The notes beneath the pieces were generated by a model. The model had not been told where the DNA came from. It did not search any database and saw only the letters and a program-made list of their open reading frames with translations. This document shows, in pieces, positions 17,101 through 26,439 of a stretch of DNA of 55,572 nt. The stretch spans positions 1 to 55,572 of the forward strand of contig JAJRYG010000026.1 in assembly GCA_024275915.1 (NCBI GenBank). The letters run 5' to 3'. Position 1 is the stretch's first letter, and each line of letters begins with the position of its first letter. The translations under genes were made by a program, and so were the position numbers. The DNA is from Gammaproteobacteria bacterium (GTDB lineage Bacteria; Pseudomonadota; Gammaproteobacteria; UBA6429; Thiohalophilaceae).

Positions 17101-18024
17101 ATGCAGATCCAGTGGTATCCCGGCCATATGCACAAGGCCAGCAAGCAGATCAAGGAAACCCTGCCGAAGGTGGATCTGATCATCGAGATCCTCGATGCAC
17201 GCATCCCCTACAGCAGCCAGAATCCCATGCTATTCAGCCTGCGTGGCGACAAACCCTGCATCAAGGTCCTGAGCAAGAGCGACCTGGCCGACCCGGACAT
17301 GACCCACCAGTGGCAAGCCTGGCTGGAAAAAGAGCAGGGCGTGAAGACCCTGGCGGTGAGCACCCAGCAACCGGAAAAAATCCGCCAGATCAGCGAATTG
17401 TGCCGCCAGATGCTACCGGCCAGAACCCGAGGCATCAGGACGATCCATGCCATGATCATGGGCATTCCCAATGTGGGCAAATCCACCGTCATCAACATCC
17501 TCGCCGGCCGAACCATCGCCAAGACCGGCAACGAACCGGCAGTGACCAAGGCCCAGCAACGCATCGTCCTCGACAACGGCCTGGTGCTCTCCGACACGCC
17601 CGGGGTCCTGTGGCCCAATATCGAAAACAGGCAGGTCGGTTACCGCCTCGCCACCACCGGTGCCATCAAGGATACCGCCATCGAACATGACGATGTGGCC
17701 TTCTTTGCCGCCGACTTTCTTGCCCATCATTACCCGGACAAGCTGAAGGCACGCTATGGACTCGATGCCCTGCCCGACGACGAACTGGAACTCATCGAAG
17801 CCATTGGCCGCAAGCGCGGCTGCCTGCGCAGCGGCGGACAGGTGGAACTGGACAAGGCCAGCAAACTGCTGTTGAGAGAATTGCGCGACGGCACCCTGGG
17901 CCGCATCACGCTGGAAAACCCGGCACAGATCGAAAAGGAAATCATCGAGCTGGAAAAGACCAAGGCGGCAAAAAAAGCCGCTCGGGAAGAAAGAAAGAAG
18001 AAAAAGAACAAAGGCGCGCGTTAA
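17101..18024 (+). CDS. ylqF: Ribosome biogenesis GTPase YlqF (RbgA)
   Basis: YlqF/RbgA is a circularly permuted GTPase that acts in late assembly of the 50S subunit. The permuted order is visible: G4 SKSD near residue 58, then G1 GIPNVGKST near 120, then G3 DTPGV near 165. The family start MQIQWYPGHMHKA fixes ATG 17101; the frame is open further upstream but without family sequence. The 307-aa product ends in a Lys/Arg-rich tail (EERKKKKNKGAR), suited to RNA binding. Confidence 0.95.
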   Translation: MQIQWYPGHMHKASKQIKETLPKVDLIIEILDARIPYSSQNPMLFSLRGDKPCIKVLSKSDLADPDMTHQWQAWLEKEQGVKTLAVSTQQPEKIRQISELCRQMLPARTRGIRTIHAMIMGIPNVGKSTVINILAGRTIAKTGNEPAVTKAQQRIVLDNGLVLSDTPGVLWPNIENRQVGYRLATTGAIKDTAIEHDDVAFFAADFLAHHYPDKLKARYGLDALPDDELELIEAIGRKRGCLRSGGQVELDKASKLLLRELRDGTLGRITLENPAQIEKEIIELEKTKAAKKAAREERKKKKNKGAR

Positions 18025-18038
18025 CCGGTTGTAAGGCA

Positions 18039-18175
18039 GATACAAGATTCAAGTTTCAAGATACAAGTGAAAAGACATCACGGTCACTCGTCACTAACGT
18101 CCGTCATCCCAGCGAAGGCTGGCATCCAGGCCGCCACCTCCACAGTGCAATGCCCTGCGGTTATTGCACCCTACC
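18039..18175. repeat. Cluster of three dispersed intergenic repeats
   Basis: Three repeat types sit side by side. At 18039-18096 is a good copy of the GATACAAG...ACTCGTCACT repeat also found at 11961 and 12288. At about 18104-18133, GTCATCCCAGCGAAGGCTGG matches the widespread palindromic VIPAKAGIQ-type repeat of proteobacteria. At about 18147-18175, TGCAATGCCCTGCGGTTATTGCACC is the same palindrome as at 12111-12137. There is no gene between ylqF and the DUF3106 gene. Confidence 0.75.
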
Positions 18176-18262
18176 TCCTTGTTCTCGATCGGCTTGCCGG
18201 CGGGGAGGGTAATTTACCCTGCCCTATTTCAACCCCCGCTTGGGCTGCCTGTTCTGAATATA

Positions 18263-18826
18263 CTACCGACGCTGCTCGGGGGTCATCTTTTGCCAGTGGC
18301 GTACGGCTTTCTGGCGCTGCTCGGGGTTCAGTTTCTTCCATCGTTCACGCATGGCCTTGCGCTGCTCGGGAGGCAACTTGCTGAATTCCTGCAAACGATG
18401 GCGAGCCTGCTGGCGTTGCTCCGGGGTCATGGCTTGCCAGCGCTGCCTGATGGCATTGCGCTTTTCCGGCGGCAGATTCCTGAACCACTGGCGGGTCTTG
18501 CGGATCCGTTCCTGTTCCTGGGGTGACATGTTACGGAAGCGTTCATAACGCTGCCGAACCTTTTGCCGTTGCTCGGGGCTCATCTGTTGCCAGCGTTGCA
18601 TCCTCTGCCGGGCCTTTTGCCGTTGCTCTGGTGTCATTTTCTGCCAGCGACGGACACCTGTTCTGAGTTTCTGCTTCTGCTGCTCACTCATGTTGTCCCA
18701 ACGATCGGCAAAGCGGTTCAGAACCTTGCGCTCATCGTGGCTCAGCGACTGCCAGTCATTGGCGGCCAGGCTGAGTCCCGGCAACAGGAGTAACAACATC
18801 AATAGCGTTTTAATTGGCTGTTTCAT
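18263..18826 (-). CDS. DUF3106 exported repeat protein
   Basis: The product is a 187-aa exported protein. A signal peptide (MKQPIKTLLMLLLLLPGLSLA) is followed almost entirely by about nine short repeats of the form (M/L)(T/S/P)PEQRQ-x-x-R-x-R-(W/F), with a period of 14-18 residues, very rich in Gln and Arg. This is the DUF3106 pattern; its biochemical role is unknown. ATG 18826 is inside the end of the preceding gene, so translation is probably coupled. It is the last gene of the sigma factor / anti-sigma operon and ends with TAG. Confidence 0.85.
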   Translation of the reverse strand: MKQPIKTLLMLLLLLPGLSLAANDWQSLSHDERKVLNRFADRWDNMSEQQKQKLRTGVRRWQKMTPEQRQKARQRMQRWQQMSPEQRQKVRQRYERFRNMSPQEQERIRKTRQWFRNLPPEKRNAIRQRWQAMTPEQRQQARHRLQEFSKLPPEQRKAMRERWKKLNPEQRQKAVRHWQKMTPEQRR

Positions 18827-19034
18827 TTTCGACCTCATCGCTCTGCTCATTGCCGTCCGGGGCTGCTGGCGGGTTTTCCACGTCATCAAATGCAAAATCG
18901 AGTACCTCGTCTTCCTCGGGATTGAACTGGGCAAGGAATTCCAGGAACGCTTCATCGGGCATCCTAGTGTCTTCCTGGGCATGGACCGCCGGAATCAGCA
19001 TCAACAATAAAGGCGCCAGGTATCTAGCCTGCAC
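18810..19034 (-). CDS. Small exported acidic protein of the sigma-factor operon
   Basis: This is a 74-aa protein: a short hydrophobic export signal (ARYLAPLLLMLIPAVHA), then an extremely acidic tail (FNPEEDEVLDFAFDDVENPP). The start is GTG 19034, with GGAG about 9 bp upstream. It overlaps the end of the anti-sigma gene, and its own end overlaps the start of the DUF3106 gene. Its partner DUF3106 product is very basic, so a charge-based interaction in the periplasm is conceivable, but this is inference. I do not recognise a named family. Confidence 0.65.
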   Translation of the reverse strand: MQARYLAPLLLMLIPAVHAQEDTRMPDEAFLEFLAQFNPEEDEVLDFAFDDVENPPAAPDGNEQSDEVENETAN

Positions 19035-19368
19035 TGTCTTGCGTCTCCGCCAGCCACTGATAGAAATCCAGTTCCTCGTACAACTGCAGGCTGTCATCGG
19101 CAGCAATCAGTTCGAGATCGAGCAGCTCACCGGTGGGCATATCCTCTGTGCCGCTCGGCCAGATGATCACGGCAAGCACCAGAGATGCCGCCACGGCAAA
19201 GGCCGCGACCGGTTTCCACCAGTGGGCCTTGGTGCCCTGTTGCGAGGCTTTTTCCACCGCCTGCATGCGAGCCTGCCGAAGACGCTGGCTGACCGCCTCA
19301 TCGAGCTGCTAGATGCCTCGATCCAGCACCGCTCCGACCTGCCGATTGAAATCTTTGTCACTGTGCAT
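19024..19368 (-). pseudogene. DUF3619-like putative anti-sigma factor interrupted by an in-frame amber codon
   Basis: From ATG 19368 the frame reads MHSDKDFNRQVGAVLDRGI, then TAG (19309-19311). It continues in the same frame as QLDEAVSQRLRQARMQAVEKA, followed by a transmembrane helix (PVAAFAVAASLVLAVIIW) and a short acidic C-terminal part. A cytoplasmic helix pair, one membrane span and an outside tail fit DUF3619-type anti-sigma partners. The amber sits inside the conserved LD...A..RL.QAR region and could derive from CAG. The ATG overlaps the sigma gene stop, so they are coupled. Restart at the internal ATG 19266 would remove the sigma-binding part. Confidence 0.75.
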
Positions 19369-19897
19369 GGTAAAACTCTCCGAGTCTTTCACGTAATGCC
19401 TGCACGGCACGTGAATAATGCGTCTTGACGCTACCGCCACTGATGCCCATGGCGCTGGCGGTTTGTGCCACGTCCAGGCCTTCCCAGGCACGCAACAAAA
19501 AGGTCTGTTGCTGGCGCAATGGCAAATCCTGTAAGGCCTGCTGCAGGGCGTCGCTCATGTCTTCATGCTGCAAGGACTGCAGCGGACCCTGGCTGTGTGT
19601 ATCCACGGCGGTTTCAATCGGGTCCTCGTCCTCATCGGCAAACCGAAACCAGGACATCAGACGGTTTTTCACTTTCTGCCGCCGGTACCAGTCACGGATG
19701 CGGTTTTGCAGGATGCGATGAAACAGCGGCCCCCATTCAGCCGGATCACGGCCGGCATAGCGGCTGGCCAGGGTCATCATGGCATCCTGGACGATATCCA
19801 GCGCATCCTCTGACTGGCTGGTGGCCAGCTGAGCCATGCGGTACGCCCTTTTCTCCACTTCGGCAAGAAAGGCATTCAGTGCCTGCGGGGAGTTCAG
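19358..19897 (-). CDS. RNA polymerase sigma factor, ECF-like sigma-70 family
   Basis: This is a small two-region sigma factor. The N-terminal region 2 (RMAQLATSQSEDALDIVQDAMMTLASRYAG, WGPLFHRILQNRIRDWYRR) and C-terminal region 4 (LPLRQQQTFLLRAWEGLDVAQTASAMGISGGSVKTHYSRAVQALRERL) are typical of ECF-type factors. The nearest conventional start is GTG 19858 (166 aa), but it has no ribosome binding site and cuts family sequence. CTG 19897 adds NSPQALNAFLAE and has GGAGG 8 bp upstream, so I extend to it with reservation. It heads an operon with an anti-sigma-like gene, a small exported protein and DUF3106. Confidence 0.85.
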   Translation of the reverse strand: MNSPQALNAFLAEVEKRAYRMAQLATSQSEDALDIVQDAMMTLASRYAGRDPAEWGPLFHRILQNRIRDWYRRQKVKNRLMSWFRFADEDEDPIETAVDTHSQGPLQSLQHEDMSDALQQALQDLPLRQQQTFLLRAWEGLDVAQTASAMGISGGSVKTHYSRAVQALRERLGEFYHAQ

Positions 19898-20660
19898 TGC
19901 CCTTCCCTCCGGTCATATCCCGATCTCATTACTGTGGCTGACTTTCGCCACGCCCGGGGCAAACATGACGCAGAAGGCCGAACCGGCCTGTCTGCCCTGG
20001 CATCCGCATGGAGAAGAGCCCTGCTGTCTGTCATCAACCCGTTGTCCCCTGTACGGCGGATACCCACCCTTGCTGTTTCCAATACCTCGATTATCGACAC
20101 AAACGCACGTAGACGCAAAATACTGGCCCTGGCGATCTCGGTGGCCTCATTCTTTCTCCTGCTTGCTGTGCGGTTCATCAGGTATAACGCCGTACTTGCC
20201 ATGTGGTTGACAAACGGATGAGGAAAATTCCCACGGCATGGCGTGACCTTCCCTGAAGGCCAATATTTGTATGGTTTTTGACCGCTACCTGCACAGGGGT
20301 TCAGAACCGCTGCGGCAGCGGAATCACGGCACATCCCGACCAGAAATTGCCCAGGAACAGGCTTTTCAACACCCTGCCAGATCTGTCCGGTTCCGCCAAT
20401 GGTTTGTCATTCCAGGCCAACCTGCCGTTGATGCAGAACGATGCCCTTTTCCCCGCGTCCTAATTTGGCAAGCTGTTGAAAAATACGGTTTTTCGGCAGC
20501 CTGTGTGCGACGCCAAGAGGCGCCGCCATTTTCAATGTCCGCAAGGTATTGAAAATGCGAAGGAACGGGAAACCGCATTTGCCGTTCCCGGGTAGACATT
20601 GCCCGGTGAGGGATTTTCAACATCCAGATCAAGACAAACGGAATAAACGAAGGAATGCCC
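19898..20660. other. Long intergenic region upstream of the sigma-factor operon
   Basis: No convincing gene is present. A plus-strand open frame at 19934-20221 ends with a plausible positively charged segment and membrane helix (ARRRKILALAISVASFFLLLA), but it lacks a ribosome binding site and its N-terminal part looks random. The right-hand part (20472-20625) is a copy of the dispersed GTTGAAAAA...TTTTCAAC palindromic element. Promoters of the divergent genes must lie here but are not clear. Confidence 0.5.
20472..20625. repeat. Dispersed palindromic element, family B, copy 1
   Basis: The ends CTGTTGAAAAA and GATTTTCAACATCC form terminal inverted repeats. The interior GGAACGGGAAAC...TTTGCC.TTCCCGGGTAGA.ATTGCC is shared, in opposite orientation, with the copy at 41467-41571. 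This copy contains an additional nested palindrome, ATTTTCAAT...ATTGAAAAT, at about 20530-20560. No coding capacity is visible, so it resembles a REP or miniature element. Confidence 0.7.
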
Positions 20661-21005
20661 ATGTCAGACAAGTCCAGCAATATCGTCGACTTTCCATTTG
20701 ATGTCGAGAACATACTCCGGCTGCTTCAGGCCGATGCGAGGAATCAGCCGGTTGAGAAGGAGGACAAAGACCTGCCGGAGATTGCCGTCAGGATCACGAT
20801 TGTCGAAGGCCCGCAAGGCGCCGAACTCGTTCTGCACCGAATGGAAAAGACGCCTGCGGACAAGCAGTTTGTCCTCACGGATCGGCGCTCCGCGACCCGG
20901 ATAAACCTCACCGAGGCCGATGCACTGTGGCGTGCGTTGATGGATATTTTCAAAACCGGCAACAACTGGAAGCTGATCTGGGACAGTGTCGACGAAACAC
21001 GCTGA
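20661..21005 (+). CDS. Hypothetical protein
   Basis: The product is a 114-aa soluble protein starting MSDKSSNIVDFPFDVENILR. ATG 20661 is preferred over ATG 20655 because AAGGA lies 6 bp upstream of it. A beta-rich middle (PEIAVRITIVEGPQGAELVLHRME) is followed by a helical C-terminal part with LTEADALWRALMDIFKTGNNWKLIWD. No family is recognised. It is followed after 100 bp by a secreted hypothetical protein in the same direction. Confidence 0.55.
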   Translation: MSDKSSNIVDFPFDVENILRLLQADARNQPVEKEDKDLPEIAVRITIVEGPQGAELVLHRMEKTPADKQFVLTDRRSATRINLTEADALWRALMDIFKTGNNWKLIWDSVDETR

Positions 21006-21105
21006 GCAAACAGAGGCCAGCAGCACTCGCAATCGATCTCCGCTTGCACTACTATTGGGTGAATCATTCACCGTCACCCGAATACCGACTCAGGAGATCC
21101 TGCTC

Positions 21106-21519
21106 ATGCGCCAGGCATTACCCGGCATCCTGCTTGCAGGCATGCTGTTGCTTGCCAGCCCCCTTGTACAGGCCGAGTTGCGGCAACTGCAGTCGGGCGA
21201 GATCACCAGCCTGTTCGACAACAAGACAGCCGAAGCCTATCACTCCCGCCAGGGCTTCAGCTTTATCGCCTACTACACCGAAGAAGGCAAGATCACCGGC
21301 CTGCACAAGGGACGGTTCTTCACCAGCCAATGGACGGTCCACGACAAGGATCAGATCTGCATCCTCTTCCCTGACCAGCGAGGCTTAAGGAAAAACTGCT
21401 TTTTCGTGCTGCAAAATGACAAGCAAACCTTTTTCTACACAAGTCCGGAAAGTGGCCCCGATATCCTGCCTGCCTATACCTTTACCGGCTTTGCCCGCGG
21501 CAACCCCAACCGCTTCTAA
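21106..21519 (+). CDS. Secreted hypothetical protein
   Basis: The product is 137 aa with a clear signal peptide (MRQALPGILLAGMLLLASPLVQA). ATG 21106 is fixed by the signal peptide and a CAGGAG site upstream. The mature part contains LQSGEITSLFDNKTAEAYHSRQ, FIAYYTEEGKITGL and two cysteines (QICILF and KNCFFVL) that could form a periplasmic disulfide. The pattern (F.AYY...G...G...G....W.......C......R..C) is common in small periplasmic proteins of sulfur-oxidising gammaproteobacteria, but I know no function. Confidence 0.65.
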   Translation: MRQALPGILLAGMLLLASPLVQAELRQLQSGEITSLFDNKTAEAYHSRQGFSFIAYYTEEGKITGLHKGRFFTSQWTVHDKDQICILFPDQRGLRKNCFFVLQNDKQTFFYTSPESGPDILPAYTFTGFARGNPNRF

Positions 21520-21593
21520 ATAGCGGTTCCTGCTATCAGGCCAGGTAATGGAAAGTGCCATTTGGCCACGTGGGCCGGTGGATTTCGGTTCGT

Positions 21594-23174
21594 TCAGTGC
21601 TCGCGGGTGGCATGGAATTCGATCTCCGGCCAGCGCTCCATGGTCAGCTCTAGATTGACCCGTGTAGGTGCCAGATAGGTCAGGCTGCCACCGGAGTCCA
21701 GCGCCAGATTGTCGGATACCTTGTTCCTGAATTCATCTAGCTTGCGTTCATCCTCGCAGGTTACCCAGCGTGCCGTGTTGACATTCACCGCCTCGAAACT
21801 GCAATCGACGCTGTATTCGTTCTTCAGCCGAAACGCCACCACATCGAACTGCAGCACCCCGACGGCACCGACGATCAGATCCGAACTGTTCAGCGGCTTG
21901 AACACCTGGGAGGCACCTTCCTCACTGAGCTGATCCAGACCCTTTTGCAGGGCCTTCATTTTCATCGGATCCTTGAGCCTCACCCGCCGAAACAGTTCCG
22001 GGGCAAAATTGGGAATGCCGGTAAACTTGAGCGACTCGCCCTGGGTAAAGGTATCGCCAATCTGGATAGTACCGTGGTTGTGCAGGCCAATGATGTCGCC
22101 GGAATAGGCCTGCTCCACATGGTCACGTTCGCTGGCCATGAAGGTAATGGCATTGGCCACCTTGATGTCCTTGCCCAGGCGCACATGGCGCATTTTCATG
22201 CCCCGTTCATAGGTACCGGAGACGATGCGCATGAAGGCGATGCGATCCCGATGCTGGGGATCCATGTTGGCCTGGATCTTGAAAACGAAACCGCTGAAAT
22301 TTTCTTCATCGGCCTGTACCTCGCGTTCCCTGGCCATGCGTGGCTGCGGCGGTGGCGCCACCTCGACAAAGTAATCCAGCAATTCCTGAATGCCAAAGTT
22401 GTTTATCGCCGAACCAAAGAAGACCGGGCACAACCTGCCCTGCAGGAAGGCCGCCTTGTCAAAGCTGTGGCTGGCACCCTTGACCAGTTCGATTTCCTCG
22501 CGCAATTCAGCGGCCTGAGGGCCGAGAATGTCATCGAGCCGCGGATTGTCCAGGCCCTGGATGATCTCCCCTTGCTGGATCTTGCCACCGTGGGTAGCGC
22601 TGTACAGGTGCACCGAATCGTTGTAGAGATGAAATACCCCCTTGAAGCCCTTGCCCATGCCAATGGGCCAGGTGACCGGGGCACACTGGATATTGAGCAC
22701 ATCTTCCACTTCGTCCATCAGCTCGATGGGATCGCGGCCTTCACGGTCGAGCTTGTTGATGAAAGTGAGGATCGGCGTGGTGCGCAGCCGACACACGTCC
22801 ATCAGCTTGATGGTGCGCTGCTCCACCCCCTTGGCGCTGTCGATGACCATCAGGGCCGAATCGACGGCCGTGAGGGTGCGGTAGGTGTCTTCGGAAAAGT
22901 CTTCATGACCGGGCGTATCCAGCAGGTTGACGATGCAGTCACCGTAGGGAAACTGCATGACCGCCGAAGTCACCGAGATGCCACGCTGCTTTTCCAGCTC
23001 CATCCAGTCCGAGGTGGCATGGCGGTCGGCCTTGCGGCCCTTGACCGTGCCCGCCGACTGAATGGCGCGGCCATAGAGCAGCAGCTTTTCGGTCAGGGTT
23101 GTCTTGCCCGCATCGGGGTGCGAGATGATGGCAAAGGTGCGGCGGCGTTGAATTTCTTCCAGAAATGATGGCAT
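21594..23174 (-). CDS. prfC: Peptide chain release factor 3
   Basis: RF3 is a translational GTPase that recycles RF1/RF2 from the ribosome after peptide release. The 526-aa product has G1 [14 protein letters not shown]3 DTPGHEDF, G4 NKLD and the RF3-specific [24 protein letters not shown]. Domain II and the C-terminal domain are complete (family usually 525-530 aa). The start [21 protein letters not shown] agrees with homologues. Confidence 0.97.
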   Translation of the reverse strand: MPSFLEEIQRRRTFAIISHPDAGKTTLTEKLLLYGRAIQSAGTVKGRKADRHATSDWMELEKQRGISVTSAVMQFPYGDCIVNLLDTPGHEDFSEDTYRTLTAVDSALMVIDSAKGVEQRTIKLMDVCRLRTTPILTFINKLDREGRDPIELMDEVEDVLNIQCAPVTWPIGMGKGFKGVFHLYNDSVHLYSATHGGKIQQGEIIQGLDNPRLDDILGPQAAELREEIELVKGASHSFDKAAFLQGRLCPVFFGSAINNFGIQELLDYFVEVAPPPQPRMAREREVQADEENFSGFVFKIQANMDPQHRDRIAFMRIVSGTYERGMKMRHVRLGKDIKVANAITFMASERDHVEQAYSGDIIGLHNHGTIQIGDTFTQGESLKFTGIPNFAPELFRRVRLKDPMKMKALQKGLDQLSEEGASQVFKPLNSSDLIVGAVGVLQFDVVAFRLKNEYSVDCSFEAVNVNTARWVTCEDERKLDEFRNKVSDNLALDSGGSLTYLAPTRVNLELTMERWPEIEFHATREH

Positions 23175-23320
23175 CGGGGTTTTCTGCTTGCCCTTGAGAA
23201 GGGACCGGTAAAAAGCGGCTATTCTAACCTATCTGCCGGGTTAAATCTTACTTCGAAATCCGCTTGGCAGGGCAAGGGTATACTGCTCTGTCAGTAGTAC
23301 GGGCTCGGATGAGTACGGGT

Positions 23321-23821
23321 TTAGCCATGATCCGCTTGGGGATTTGGCGCACTCAACTGCAGCGCCATGATCAGAGCGTCTTCCCGGCCCTGCTCGGCCG
23401 GATAGTAATCGGGGCGCACACCGACTTCGTTGAACTTCATCTTGTGGTAGAGGCTAATGGCCCGCTCATTGGAGGGCCGGACTTCCAGCAGCATGGTTTC
23501 GACCCCGGCCTGCCGGGCCTCGTCGATCATATGGGTCATCATCATGTGGCCCAGTCCCTGCCCCTGATAATCGGGGTGCACACAGACGGTGAGGACATGG
23601 GACTCGCCGGCGCCAATGGAGGACACACTGTAGGCGCGGATTTCCCCGTCTTCGTGAAAGACATGGCAACGGTAACCCACACGGATGCAGTCGTTGAAAA
23701 TACCGCGACTCCAGGGAAACGGGTAGATGGCCGTTTCGATGGCCATGACCTGGTCGAGATCCTCGGGTGTCATGTTGCGGATCTGGATCCCCGCCACCGG
23801 TGGCTCGATCATGGCGCTCAT
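23321..23821 (-). CDS. rimI: Ribosomal protein bS18-alanine N-acetyltransferase
   Basis: RimI is a GNAT enzyme that acetylates the N-terminal alanine of bS18 using acetyl-CoA. The 166-aa product has the IRNMTPEDLDQVMAIE start of the fold and the acetyl-CoA loop YQGQGLGHMM. A SNERAISLYHKMKFNEVGVRPDYY segment is diagnostic for the family. The start is ATG 23821, which overlaps the TGA of the upstream glycosylase gene. The frame continues upstream only as an overlap shadow. Confidence 0.93.
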   Translation of the reverse strand: MSAMIEPPVAGIQIRNMTPEDLDQVMAIETAIYPFPWSRGIFNDCIRVGYRCHVFHEDGEIRAYSVSSIGAGESHVLTVCVHPDYQGQGLGHMMMTHMIDEARQAGVETMLLEVRPSNERAISLYHKMKFNEVGVRPDYYPAEQGREDALIMALQLSAPNPQADHG

Positions 23822-24681
23822 GATGCGGTGTTCTCGCGCTTGCGGGCAACGAATTGCCGCGCGGTCTTGAGATCGTCCCAAGCCTTGCGCTTTTCTGCCG
23901 GCGAGCGCAGCAGGTAGGCCGGATGGTAGGTGACCAGCAGCGGTGTGCCGGTAGTTTCCAGACGATGGATCTGGCCATGCATGCGCGCCAGGCTGGTGCT
24001 GGTCTGCAACAACCGCTGGGCGGCAATGCGCCCCAGCGCCAGGATCAGGGTGGGCTGGATGAGTTCGATCTGGCGTTGCAGGTAGGCCGAGCACTGCGTC
24101 GCTTCTTCGGGGCTGGGATCACGGTTGTTGGGCGGACGGCACTTGAGGATATTGGCAATGTAGACCTGTTGCCGTGACAGGCCAATGGCCTTGAGCATGG
24201 CATTGAGCAGCTGACCGGCCTTGCCGACGAAGGGTTCACCCTGCCGGTCCTCGTCGGCACCCGGCGCCTCGCCAATGATCAGGATCTCGGCCTTGACGTC
24301 CCCCACGCCAAACACGCTCTGGGTCCGGCTCTGGTGCAGCTCACACAGGGTGCAGGCGGCGACCCTTTCTTTCAGTGCCGGCCAGTCCAGTGTCGCCAGG
24401 GCAGGGGTGGCGGGTTCCTCGTGTTCGTATTCGTTGTCGATGACCGGTTCAAGTGTATCCAGTTCGATGGGCGGAGGTTCGAGATCACTGGCCGGTGCCT
24501 GGGCAGGCAGGACCGGTGTCACTGCAGTGGCCATCTCGGTCGGCCTTGTGCTGGCCACCGGGATCTCTTTGACTGCTGACGCTTTTGCCGCTTGCGGCTC
24601 GGACAGATCACGGGGCAGATCACGCCGCGCCCAGACATCGATGCCCATGGCATTGAGGTAGGCGCGGCGTGGATCGGTCAC
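23818..24681 (-). CDS. Uracil-DNA glycosylase, family 4 (4Fe-4S)
   Basis: This enzyme removes uracil from DNA as the first step of base excision repair. The C-terminal 190 residues hold the catalytic domain: [23 protein letters not shown] (motif A), HPAYLLR (motif B), and four cysteines for an iron-sulfur cluster (CTLCELH plus KC...C spaced as in the family). The first 90 residues are a Pro/Ala/Glu-rich linker beginning [17 protein letters not shown], common in gammaproteobacterial members. It overlaps rimI by 4 nt. Confidence 0.94.
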   Translation of the reverse strand: MTDPRRAYLNAMGIDVWARRDLPRDLSEPQAAKASAVKEIPVASTRPTEMATAVTPVLPAQAPASDLEPPPIELDTLEPVIDNEYEHEEPATPALATLDWPALKERVAACTLCELHQSRTQSVFGVGDVKAEILIIGEAPGADEDRQGEPFVGKAGQLLNAMLKAIGLSRQQVYIANILKCRPPNNRDPSPEEATQCSAYLQRQIELIQPTLILALGRIAAQRLLQTSTSLARMHGQIHRLETTGTPLLVTYHPAYLLRSPAEKRKAWDDLKTARQFVARKRENTAS

Positions 24682-24765
24682 GGGCGGCTCCGCCGCATGA
24701 CGAGGAAAAGACAGGTTTCATGAACCCGCCTCGTCACTCGCAACGCACAACTCGTCCCTGTCATC

Positions 24766-26310
24766 TCAGACATCGCCCTGGGGGTGCTCCCGGTCCCGGG
24801 GGGCCAGGATCTTGTTGAGGGCATTGATGTAGGCCTTGGCCGAGGCGATGACGATGTCTGTATCGGCACCCTGACCATTGACGATGCGGCCGGCCTTTTC
24901 CAGCCTCACTGTGACCTCGCCCTGGGAGTCGGTGCCGCTGGTGATGTTGTTGACCGAATACAGCTGCAGGTCGGTGTGGCTGTTGACGATTTTCTCGATG
25001 GCCTTGAAGGCGGCATCCACCGGGCCGCTGCCAATGGCATGGGCGGTGGCTTCTTCGCCGTCGAAATCGACGGTGATCTCGGCATCGGGTTTCTCGCCGG
25101 TTTCACTGCAAACCCTGAGGGCGACGAGATGCAAACGCTCGTTTTCTGCCGAGATGCTGGCTTCGGTGACCAGCGCCTGCAGGTCATCGTCATAGATTTC
25201 GTGCTTCTTGTCGGCCAGCTCCTTGAAGCGGGCAAAGGTGTCGTTGAGTTCGGCTTCGGACTTGAATTCCACGCCCAGCTCTTTCAAACGGGTCTTGAAG
25301 GCATTGCGACCCGAATGCTTGCCCAGCACCATGCGATTGGCATTGAGGCCCACGTCCTCGGCCTTCATGATTTCGTAAGTCTCGCGGCTCTTGAGTACCC
25401 CGTCCTGGTGGATGCCCGACTCGTGGGCAAAGGCGTTGGCGCCGACGATGGCCTTGTTGGGTTGCACGGCGAAACCGGTGATGCTGGAGACCAGCCTGGA
25501 GCAGTTCATGATCTGGGTGGTGTCGATGTGATCGATACTGCAGGGGAAGACATCGCCACGGGTCTTGACGGTCATGACGATTTCTTCCAGGGCCGCATTG
25601 CCGGCCCGTTCACCCAGACCGTTGATGGTGCATTCCACCTGGCGGGCGCCATTGAGCACGGCCGAGAGGGAGTTGGCCGTGGCCAGGCCAAGATCATTGT
25701 GGCAATGCACGGAGAAGATGGCCTTGTCCGAATTGGGAATGCGTTCACGCAGGTTGGCAATCAGGGCGCCGAACTGATCGGGGATGTTGTAACCTACCGT
25801 ATCGGGAATGTTGAGGGTGCGGGCACCGGCATCGATCACCGCTTCGAGCACCCGACAGAGAAAATCCAGATCCGAGCGGCCGGCATCCTCGGGGGAAAAT
25901 TCCACGTTGTCGGTGAACTGGCGGGCCTTCTTGACGGCCTTGACCGCCTGTTCGAGCACCTGGTCCGGTGACATGCGCAGCTTCATCTCCATGTGGATGG
26001 GCGAAGTGGCGATGAAGGTGTGGATGCGTGAGGAATTGGCCGGCTTGAGGGCTTCACCGGCCCGCTCGATGTCTTTGTCCAGGGCACGGGCCAGGCCGCA
26101 GACGGTACTGTCCTTGATGTTCTCGGCGACGGCACGAACCGCCTCGAAGTCACCGGGACTGGCGATGGGAAAGCCGGCTTCGATGATGTCCACGTGCATT
26201 TTTTCCAGCGCCCTGGCAATGCGGACCTTTTCGTCGAGGGTCATGGACGCGCCGGGGCTTTGCTCGCCATCGCGCAAGGTAGTATCGAATATAATCAGTT
26301 TGTCAGACAT
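24766..26310 (-). CDS. leuA: 2-isopropylmalate synthase LeuA
   Basis: LeuA condenses acetyl-CoA with 2-oxoisovalerate in the first committed step of leucine synthesis. The 514-aa product has the TIM-barrel motifs [14 protein letters not shown] near residue 10 and [14 protein letters not shown] near 200. It also has a complete C-terminal allosteric domain (about 385-510) that binds leucine for feedback inhibition. A GGAG ribosome binding site precedes ATG 26310. Upstream lies a leucine-rich leader peptide and a terminator hairpin, so expression is probably set by attenuation. Confidence 0.97.
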   Translation of the reverse strand: MSDKLIIFDTTLRDGEQSPGASMTLDEKVRIARALEKMHVDIIEAGFPIASPGDFEAVRAVAENIKDSTVCGLARALDKDIERAGEALKPANSSRIHTFIATSPIHMEMKLRMSPDQVLEQAVKAVKKARQFTDNVEFSPEDAGRSDLDFLCRVLEAVIDAGARTLNIPDTVGYNIPDQFGALIANLRERIPNSDKAIFSVHCHNDLGLATANSLSAVLNGARQVECTINGLGERAGNAALEEIVMTVKTRGDVFPCSIDHIDTTQIMNCSRLVSSITGFAVQPNKAIVGANAFAHESGIHQDGVLKSRETYEIMKAEDVGLNANRMVLGKHSGRNAFKTRLKELGVEFKSEAELNDTFARFKELADKKHEIYDDDLQALVTEASISAENERLHLVALRVCSETGEKPDAEITVDFDGEEATAHAIGSGPVDAAFKAIEKIVNSHTDLQLYSVNNITSGTDSQGEVTVRLEKAGRIVNGQGADTDIVIASAKAYINALNKILAPRDREHPQGDV

Positions 26311-26351
26311 TTTTCATCTCCAGATGACGCACATTATGCCATGCGCCAGCA

Positions 26352-26383
26352 CAAAAACATAAAACCAGTTTCAGTCGAACTGG
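26352..26383 (-). terminator. Leucine attenuator (terminator hairpin) of leuA
   Basis: On the minus strand CCAGTT and AACTGG form a 6-bp stem with a 7-nt loop, followed by TTTTATGTTTTT. It lies between the leader peptide stop and leuA. A competing pairing is possible between GGCAGG (26408-26413) and CCTGCC (26382-26387); the latter overlaps the 5' arm of the terminator, as expected for an antiterminator. The CTGCCCTAGGGCAG palindrome at 26435-26448 spans the leader stop codon. Confidence 0.75.
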
Positions 26384-26439
26384 CAGGAAAATCGGGGTGG
26401 TTTTGCGCCTGCCCGGCGCCGGGATCATTACGTTCTGCC

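Noticed and set aside
21945-23168. Long plus-strand open frame opposite prfC
   Set aside because: Antisense frame produced by codon bias of a conserved gene; the same applies to the long frames opposite leuA, pssA/ilvC, ilvB, proS and purM.
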